Shown piece after piece: positions 52,691 to 64,000 of a DNA stretch of 64,000 bases. The position numbers and the translations under genes are program-made. The notes beneath the pieces are model-generated. The model did no database searches. It saw only the letters and a program-made list of their open reading frames with translations, and was not told where the DNA came from. Each line of letters starts with the position of its first letter. Positions within the stretch are counted from its first letter, which is position 1. Source of the stretch: Oryzias latipes (lineage: Eukaryota > Chordata > Actinopteri > Beloniformes > Adrianichthyidae); NCBI RefSeq assembly GCF_002234675.1, contig NC_019880.2, positions 14,931,756 through 14,995,755 of the forward strand, given 5' to 3'.

Positions 52691-53398
52691 ATTAGTATTT
52701 TTAACCACTTTCAACATTAAAGTCTTACAGATGCAGGTTTTTTTAGTGGATTGCACCACTGTTAAGTAACATCCTCTAACTTCATTGACGCAGAAAGGTG
52801 AAATGTGAACTTTGAAGTTTTTTTTTTATTTCCGTTTATACTGGCCAAGACTGGTTTCCCATTTTGTGAAAGTAATAACTGCATTCATCCCAAACTTTTC
52901 AAATATTAAAACAACTGGATTTTGTTAAAAGTGATTCTTTAAACTATGTTTAAAAAAAGGCTTGCAAAAAGCTCCCAGTGAGCCTCTGAAGGCTTCATTT
53001 CTAACACCTCAGTTCACGTCTTTTTTTCCTTCTGTTGCAGTTTGGCTGAAGGTTTGGGATCTTTGCCCACTAATTTGATCCATTTCTGCAAAGCTCATCA
53101 GTTGGACTTACATTTAAGCTTTTATTGAACTAGGCAAGTCCCTTGAGAAGCCACTCCTTATCTATAACAAACTGGCAGAGAGGCAGCACAAAAACCAGAG
53201 TAAGCAATTTGTTAAAACAAAAACCAACTCTGTTATTGGATCATATAACTCCAAAGTGCAGGTTTCACTCAGAACTCCTGTTATAACTAATCTGGTGCTT
53301 TTTTCCCCCTCTTTTTTTGTGCAGGGTGCTGATGAAAGTATGCAAATCATAACAGAATCAGCCTCAACAAGTATATAAAGTAATACAAAAATATTTCT

Positions 53399-53404
53399 TT
53401 TATT
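53399..53404 (-). terminator. Poly(A) signal of TMEM39B
   Basis: AATAAA on the minus strand, about 110 bases beyond the TAA stop, giving a short 3' UTR. Confidence 0.5.
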
Positions 53405-53512
53405 ATGACAGTTCAAAACAAAAATGGTGTCACAAAATGAAATTTGTAGAAAAAAAAAAGATTTCTGTAAATTTTTCTTCCAAACGGAGAACAGCCAACC
53501 GAAGCGGGAGTC

Positions 53513-57963
<4,451 letters not shown>

Positions 57964-58700
57964 CGCAGCCACACCCACGCTTCACTTGGCTTCCTGTTTT
58001 CAATTTGTGATTCCTTATTTCTGTACAGTTAAGCAAAAAAATACAAGTTTAAACTGGTGGCTTTTTCTGTTCCTCAGCAATCCTGGAGTAATAAAATTAG
58101 ATGCATCTCGATCACCTATTAGCTTAACGTTTGTTTGTTAATCGTTTTGGGTTAAATCTGCTGTTATATCTGATTTGAGCTTGCAAACAGTAAGTCATTG
58201 AGCCAAAACAAACAAGAGCATGGCAACCTTAATAGATCATCGACTGTGTAAACACTAGTTAGACAACCCTGCCTGGTTGTCTGCACTTTTTTTATAAGCT
58301 CGCACGGGCTAACCAGCAGTTAACACCAAACATGTTAGTACAGGCTGCAGAAATTCTCCAAACATCATGGTGAAATTTCAGCGGAAGTTAGTGTTTTAGC
58401 TTAGCTACGTAGCTAAACTGTTTGCTCTTCTGTTTTCCTAAAAACATATTTATTTTTTAAATTGTTGCAACATTGAAGGGAAAAACAAAAAAAAAAAATC
58501 AACGTAGAGCAGCTCAATGAGGCACCCACCCCTGTCTGTCCCCCGAGACCATGCTTGACAAAAAATATCAAAATCGTGGCCTAAGCTAAGTGTGCTATAT
58601 TAGCTAGCCCCCAACATGCAAACATAACAATGAAGTGCTAGCTTACCGCCGCCCCGCTTTCTGTCACGAGCTGCTCTCGTGCAAATTTACAAGCAGAACG
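57964..58700 (-). other. tmem39b: TMEM39B 5' UTR exons and promoter
   Basis: The first coding exon extends upstream to an acceptor ending at 58021-58022 (CTGTACAG), so 57964-58020 is 5' UTR. A non-coding exon 1 is likely at 58647 to about 58700, ending at GGCGGCG|GTAAGC on the minus strand, in a CG-rich stretch. Confidence 0.5.
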
Positions 58701-60200
58701 CCCCAAAATCCGGACTATTTATTGAGATACGGAGGAGTTTATGATTGAAGACTGCAAAGACTCTCATTGTTGATGTGAAAGTGCTCAGAGGTAGGTGGGG
58801 GCGCGGATGTTAGATGGAGGGGAAGGCGGAGTCTCATTTAAAGGGACAGCAGCAAAGAACCGATAAAATAAAACAAGTAACCCGCTTGAATCCAGAATTA
58901 TGGGCGGCTATCCTGGTTTTAAATGACAAATTACGATAATCTCAACCATGGACCACATTCAAAGCATTTTCGTTCTCTTATACTTGGTTTAGCCCATAAA
59001 CATATAGGATTATTTTATGGTTGTTGAGACGTATCTGCTGTTCGTTCATTTTGAACAATCTCATTCACTGACCTAAGATCGATCCAAGGCTTGTTTAGCC
59101 AAAACGTCAACCAGTGATACCTGGGAACAGAGCAGTGCTGGTGAAGCTTTCCACATTCCCTATTCCTTTTGGAAGATAAATTAAACATGTGAACAAACAG
59201 ACAAGTAAACAAGAATTAATGGTAAATCCATTCAGTTTAGTTTCCTAAAGTTCAGTCCCCAGTTTTACATCAAAATAACCCAAAGGGAACATTAGAACAT
59301 TCCACCCCACTGCATTACCACATTTCTACAGAATTCAGTGGGTTCACATATTTGCACTTTAACGACGGCTTTATCATTTTTGTTGTTGCGTGTCCTACTG
59401 GGATGTTGCTTGGTTATAGTTAAACATACTGTAGCTAAAACTAGGATTTTCCAGCATTGATTATAATTTTCATTTTGAAATCAACTTATCTCGATATAAT
59501 GGATTCATTAGACTCCTTACTGGGCTTTTATGGACATGAAGATCAATATGAACATAAATGAATGGTAGGACCATAGACACAATAAAGAACTGGTTTTACA
59601 GTCAGTGGGTAGGACTCACATTTGCTTTTCTTAGAACTGTTTCGATGCTCAGTCATTGTCTATGATCAAACCTTTGCAGTAGATCTATTTTTCCCATTCT
59701 TTATGATTTTTACCGTTTACCGGTACTTCAAAATGACTTGGATGAAAGAATCTGGTTAATGTGAATCATTTCAGGTCTTCCTTCCTTCATAGTCATGCTA
59801 AACCTCACTTCCTAGTTTCAACCAGGCTGTTGCCCCCCAACAGTTCAACCCCCCCTTCGAACAGAAATATCTTCCCTTCAAGTATAAAACTTCAGTCACT
59901 CATACACCTTTGAAATATTATACAAAAAGATCTCTAATAGTTTGATCAAAAATACTGGAATATGACGACAAAGAAAAACATGAAACATTTTTAGAGAGTC
60001 ACCTTTATTTTCCCTTTAACTAAAAAAGATAAAAAAAATAATCATCTGAGTAAAAAAATCTACCTGACCAATGCTTGAAACTCAAAAGGTTAAAAAAAAC
60101 CTGAGCTGGGCATAAAAAAATAAAGCCTTTCTTCTTAACCATCCAGACGTGTTACAGTTACATCCAAGAAGGATGCTACAATAGACCGCTTTGGGGTTTG
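58701..60200. other. Intergenic, AT-rich, no gene seen
   Basis: Between the TMEM39B promoter and the KHDRBS1 3' side. No exon chain, RNA gene or recognisable transposon found on either strand. Confidence 0.4.
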
Positions 60201-60206
60201 AACCCC

Positions 60207-60844
60207 TCACTCTTCTGCAATACAGGCAGGAGGTTCAAAGGACCTGTCGAGACAAAAAAATATATAATCAATTTAAGTAACAGCCACATGCAATTTCATC
60301 ACTTCCTGTTCTACAAACCTTAAGGCCCGATTTTCTGGGGTTGAATTTAGTAACTGTGCCTGCACAGTTGTGCCAACCTGAGAGAAGAACAGGAAAATGA
60401 GATCCAGGAGACACCAGCTCCTATATCTAAACAAAACCCATGCAAAATTTACTTATACTAGAATATCATGCAACTCAAAAATAGTTTACTTTAATTTAAC
60501 AATGGAAGGTTTTAAATGTTTTATGTACAGCTACTTATTGTCATGAAACTAATCCATAGAAAATAATCAAGATGAAAATATTAAAGATAAAGTATTGAGT
60601 GAAATGAGTGAAGTTTTATTGGAGCAAAAGTTGAATTACAACCATATCAGAGTTTTGGGTCGCTTATTTTGCTGGGATTAACTAAAGACAATATTTTTTG
60701 CACTTCAATGGTTTTGATGTTTTGGATGACTTGCATTACTTGTTTGCTACACAAAACAAAGTCTAATAAATGAGTGTTAGGGTTAGTTTTACCTTCTTGT
60801 GGCGATCTTTTGGCTTTTAGAATCCTCTCCTCTGCGATTTTTTT
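60207..60844 (-). other. Three exon-like segments of unknown nature
   Basis: On the minus strand, segments at 60793-60844, 60319-60377 and 60207-60243 each have plausible acceptors and donors (CTCTCAG|GTTGG, CTTAAG|GTTTGT, CGACAG|GTCC). In one phase the last two read VGTTVQAQLLNSTPENRALR then SFEPPACIAEE and a stop, with AATAAA about 200 bases further. I recognise no protein. They could be the 3' end of an unknown transcript, alternative KHDRBS1 terminal exons or chance. Confidence 0.2.
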
Positions 60845-61331
60845 CTTTTAAAAAAACCAGCCAGCATGACTTTGCATCAAAGTCAAGTAAGATCCCTGCA
60901 AGCTTGATTTGAAATACTGTTGAAATTCAGTCATTTTCAAGTGGCTGAAGATACAAGTGCTCTTTGAGAGCTTGGATAAATACACTAAACTAAAGGTTGA
61001 AGGACAATAACACGTGAAAGCACTGCATCATTTTCAAAATAAGACATATTTGGCAGCACATAACCTCAGGGAATGGTGAGCTTTATTTTGTTTCGAATGT
61101 GGCATTACAAGTTTAGTTTTGAAAAACAAATGAATAGCTTCATTAGCAAAACACTGAAGGTTTTTTTCTCCTTTTGATTTTTTTTTTAAAGATCAGCTTA
61201 TATTGTATACATACAGCGTATTCAGCAAAGTCGGGAACCACCGAGGCCCATTTTCACAAACTGAGGGCATTCCTTTGGTACAACAAAGGCAAAATACCAA
61301 GTTCAGGGTGATTAAAAAGAAACTATAAAAC

Positions 61332-61337
61332 TTTATT
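61332..61337 (-). terminator. Poly(A) signal of KHDRBS1
   Basis: AATAAA on the minus strand, about 735 bases beyond the TGA stop. Other hexamers lie further on (near 61080 and 60004). Confidence 0.4.
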
Positions 61338-62070
61338 GAAACACGCACTGCAGAAAACATTTTGGGATATGTTTAGGTTCCTATTTAGTCAAAAAAGTAC
61401 ACAATAATGCATTTTGGAAACGGCACGACTTAAAGCATACACAGTTTTTCTAAGGTTATGTACAAAATATTAAGTTGGCTGCAGATTTCTTTACACACAG
61501 ACGTTTGATCCTGCAGACTTCACAAGATTTAGTGGATCAGTGACCCTTTTGCAGGTTACAATATTTTATATATCAAATGTAAATGTATATTGTCAATGGG
61601 ATTTAAGATTTTAAGAGTCTGCAACAGAAATATATTTTGCTCAAAAACAAACTCAGGTTTGAGTTTAAATCGGTTTGTCAATGGACTTTAGTTAAAAACA
61701 AAATTTAGAACTTATAGTAGGTACTTTTGAAAATGCAGCCTATATGAGGTGTATCGCCACAATCAGTTTGCTCAGAAATCACTAACTGAAATAACCACCA
61801 GAAATCACTAAAATGTTACTACTGTGCCTTTGTTAGGTTAACGCCAGTTAAATCTTATCTACGCAACTAAAACATTGAATGGAAACCAAAAACATAAGCC
61901 TTCACGCTATCCCCCGGCACTGACATCCAACTAAACGTCACTACTTTAGTCTAAAAACAAAAAATATATTTATATAAAAAAATGGAACAAAGGAGGGGGA
62001 AATTACTTTTGAAAGGTTAAGTGAGTTACAACGGAGGCAATTGCCATAGCAACCCTCTACCAGTAGTCGT

Positions 62071-63667
62071 TCAATATCTTCCATATGGATGTTCTCTATA
62101 GGATCCCTTAGACTGCCGCGATGGGGGAGCTTTGCCTCCAGCACCGGAGCCCGACCACGAGTTGTCCCAATCATCTTGAGCTATGAAAAAGGAGCAAAAG
62201 TGTTGTTGTTTTTCTTTAAACTTAACATAGAGACAGTTTGATGAATTAGGAACTTACCATAGGAGTCGTATCCTGTGTCCTGTGCTTCACCATGCCCATA
62301 GTCATAATACTCAGTATCTCTGAGAAAATAGTAAAGCAATTACAAAATTTTCAGCGGCTAAAAAACAATCCTATGAGTTGTTGAACTTACGCAGGGGCCG
62401 CCTGCTGACTGTAATAACTGTCATATCCCTCATAAGAAGGTTCTGCGTAACCCTCTTCATATGAAGGCTGGAAAGAGGAAAACAGAAGTCAACAATCTTT
62501 CAACTCGTTGGGAAGCAAAAAAGTAAATAAAAACACTCACATATTCATCATAAGCATCTGGTTTAGCTTGTGATCCTGAAGGACCACCCTGATGTTGCTG
62601 GTGAGACATGCCGGCAGATGGGAGCATCCTGGCAGCGCCTGCAGCAGGTGGTCTAGAGCGTGCAGAATTGCCTCCTCGAGTAGGAGCAGAAGGAAGGCCC
62701 CCCCTGCCTGTTGGTGCTCCTCTAGGTGCACTGCCACGCCCAAGTCCTCCACGGGGCGCTCCACCACGCACAGCCCCTCTAAGACCCCCACGTGGCATTC
62801 CCCGACCCCTAAGAGTTCAGCGTTTGTGAAACGGCAAAACACGACAGACTTCAGTGAGGGAGATAATAAAGCTGGACCTACCTAGGTCCTCCGGCACCTG
62901 GTGGACCACCCCGGCCCCTGCCAAGACCACGCCCCCTGCCTGAGACATCCTGGGATCCATTCAGGAAGTGAGGATCCATGTATGGCTCGTGCTCACCAGG
63001 TTCCTGCAAAACCACAAGGAGGAAGAATATTAATTGTTGCTCGTACATTGAACAGAAATAAGACTTTAGTCCTTCAGTTCTTACTGGAATCAGGAACTTT
63101 TTCACTTCGTCCATGGCGTGAGCCATACGCATGTAGGCTTCAGGTATGGGTGCTGTAACTTCAATGAAAACATGGAGCTCCATGGCAAGGTGAGCATATT
63201 TTGCCTCTCCACCTTTCCTAAGTTCCTCCTCCTGAGAGATAGATATGAAAAATTAATTTAAAAAAAACAAACAACATTTGTGAACAAAACAAATTATACA
63301 CATTTTTATTTTCAACCTACCTTATTTTTGTCCCTCATAGAACCTTTGCCAAGAACAGAAATCTTTGCCCCGGTCTCCTCCTGAAGCCTTTTGATTGTGC
63401 TGCCCTGGGGCCCCAAAAGCTTCCCAACAAAGTTGACCTAAAAGATGAGAACAGAAAAGCCAAAATGTAAATCTATCCTTAAAAAAAATCTAAAGGCCAA
63501 TAAAGATGCGTGGATTGAAATTGCTTTGAAGTCTCTTACCCTGGGATACTGCTTGATGGGAATGAGCACGCGCTCCTTCAGCTTCAGACTCTTGGTTGCA
63601 AAAAGGTCCAGATAGGTCTCCTTTTCTGGCTCCTTCTTGGTTTCACCTTTCTGGATCCGCTCAATTT
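62071..63667 (-). CDS. khdrbs1: KHDRBS1 (Sam68), 3' eight exons; exon 1 beyond window
   Basis: STAR-family RNA-binding protein acting in alternative splicing and Src-family signalling, nuclear. Minus-strand exons: 63540-63667, 63321-63437, 63085-63231, 62882-63003, 62541-62808, 62391-62467, 62258-62319 and 62071-62180; 1031 nt, phase consistent. The first visible exon gives the QUA1/KH start ([20 protein letters not shown]). The KH core follows, [20 protein letters not shown] then [18 protein letters not shown], with the GPQG loop. QUA2 is next ([14 protein letters not shown]), then an RG-rich segment ([12 protein letters not shown], many RGG/RG sites for methylation) and a Tyr-rich tail ([18 protein letters not shown]). 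The nuclear localisation end is [10 protein letters not shown]. Compared with human, the proline-rich SH3-binding stretches between RG and Tyr regions look reduced and replaced by Gly/Arg/Ser. The remaining sequence, 63668-64000, is intron 1 with nothing recognised. Confidence 0.94.
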
Positions 63668-64000
63668 CTGAAAAAAAAAAACGTAGGTTTTGTGTGTTTT
63701 TGTAGCCGTTTTGATGCAGCTACTTCTTTAATTTGCTATCATGTGTTTGGTTAATTATTATCCACAAACCTTCACATGTTTTGGATGCAGTTTGAATAAA
63801 TTGCTAAGTAAAAACATTTAAAAAGTATATTCATATTGCAGCAAGACTTTTGTTCAATAGACCTCGTTTTAATGTATTCATTTAAACACAAATGCTTTAA
63901 TTCATTAAGAAATTACCCTCTAACAGGTACAATTGGGCAGTAGAACGGGTTTAACCCACAGCACCAACAACCACGTGTTTACTGCGCCATTGTTCTGGCC

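Overview
The window is vertebrate nuclear DNA, most likely from a percomorph (medaka-, killifish- or cichlid-like) teleost. The coding parts are short exons with GT-AG introns. The deduced proteins match well-known vertebrate genes closely, and the spaces between exons hold typical fish DNA transposons, MITEs, a tRNA-derived SINE and a 5'-truncated LINE. There is no bacterial-style gene organisation, CRISPR array or operon. All identifications come from reading the translated exons against remembered family sequences; no database search was run.

Layout. (1) 42-785, plus strand: a small four-exon gene for a 63-residue disordered protein ending in an 8-residue Gly/His/Lys/Glu repeat; not recognised. 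(2) 3.76-17.1 kb, minus: complete MTHFD1, 27 coding exons, 934 aa. (3) 17.66-20.93 kb, plus: C14orf28 homologue, 338 aa, head-to-head with MTHFD1. (4) 21.0-28.94 kb, minus: KLHL28, 571 aa, tail-to-tail with C14orf28. (5) 31.5-44.2 kb, plus: TOGARAM1 (FAM179B), 22 coding exons, about 1456 aa, divergent from KLHL28 and apparently lacking the TOG1 domain. (6) 44.3-50.57 kb, minus: CCDC28B, 212 aa, tail-to-tail with TOGARAM1. (7) 53.4-58.7 kb, minus: TMEM39B, 488 aa. (8) 61.3-64.0 kb, minus: KHDRBS1 (Sam68), running off the right edge; exon 1 is outside.

As recalled, C14orf28-KLHL28-TOGARAM1 is a human 14q21 cluster and MTHFD1 lies elsewhere on 14q, whereas CCDC28B, TMEM39B and KHDRBS1 are neighbours on human 1p35. 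The window therefore seems to span a junction between two ancestral blocks, at the TOGARAM1/CCDC28B tail-to-tail boundary near 44.2-44.3 kb. The genes are packed in alternating head-to-head and tail-to-tail pairs, with poly(A) signals of convergent neighbours about 80-110 bp apart. They do not form a pathway: MTHFD1 is one-carbon metabolism, KLHL28 a Cullin-3 adaptor type, TOGARAM1 and CCDC28B are both linked to cilia, TMEM39B is a multi-pass membrane protein and KHDRBS1 an RNA-binding splicing/signalling protein.

Repeats are the most varied part: two related hAT elements, two copies of one Tc1 family, a Tigger-like MITE splitting a SINE, a LINE 3' end, several palindromic MITEs, nested insertions with readable empty sites, and a dispersed GACCCACTC-ended repeat in at least seven places. 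I did not find a clear undescribed biological system. The best leads are the missing TOG1 domain, the unrecognised repeat protein, the 61-bp inverted duplication at the CCDC28B 5' end and the unnamed dispersed repeat.
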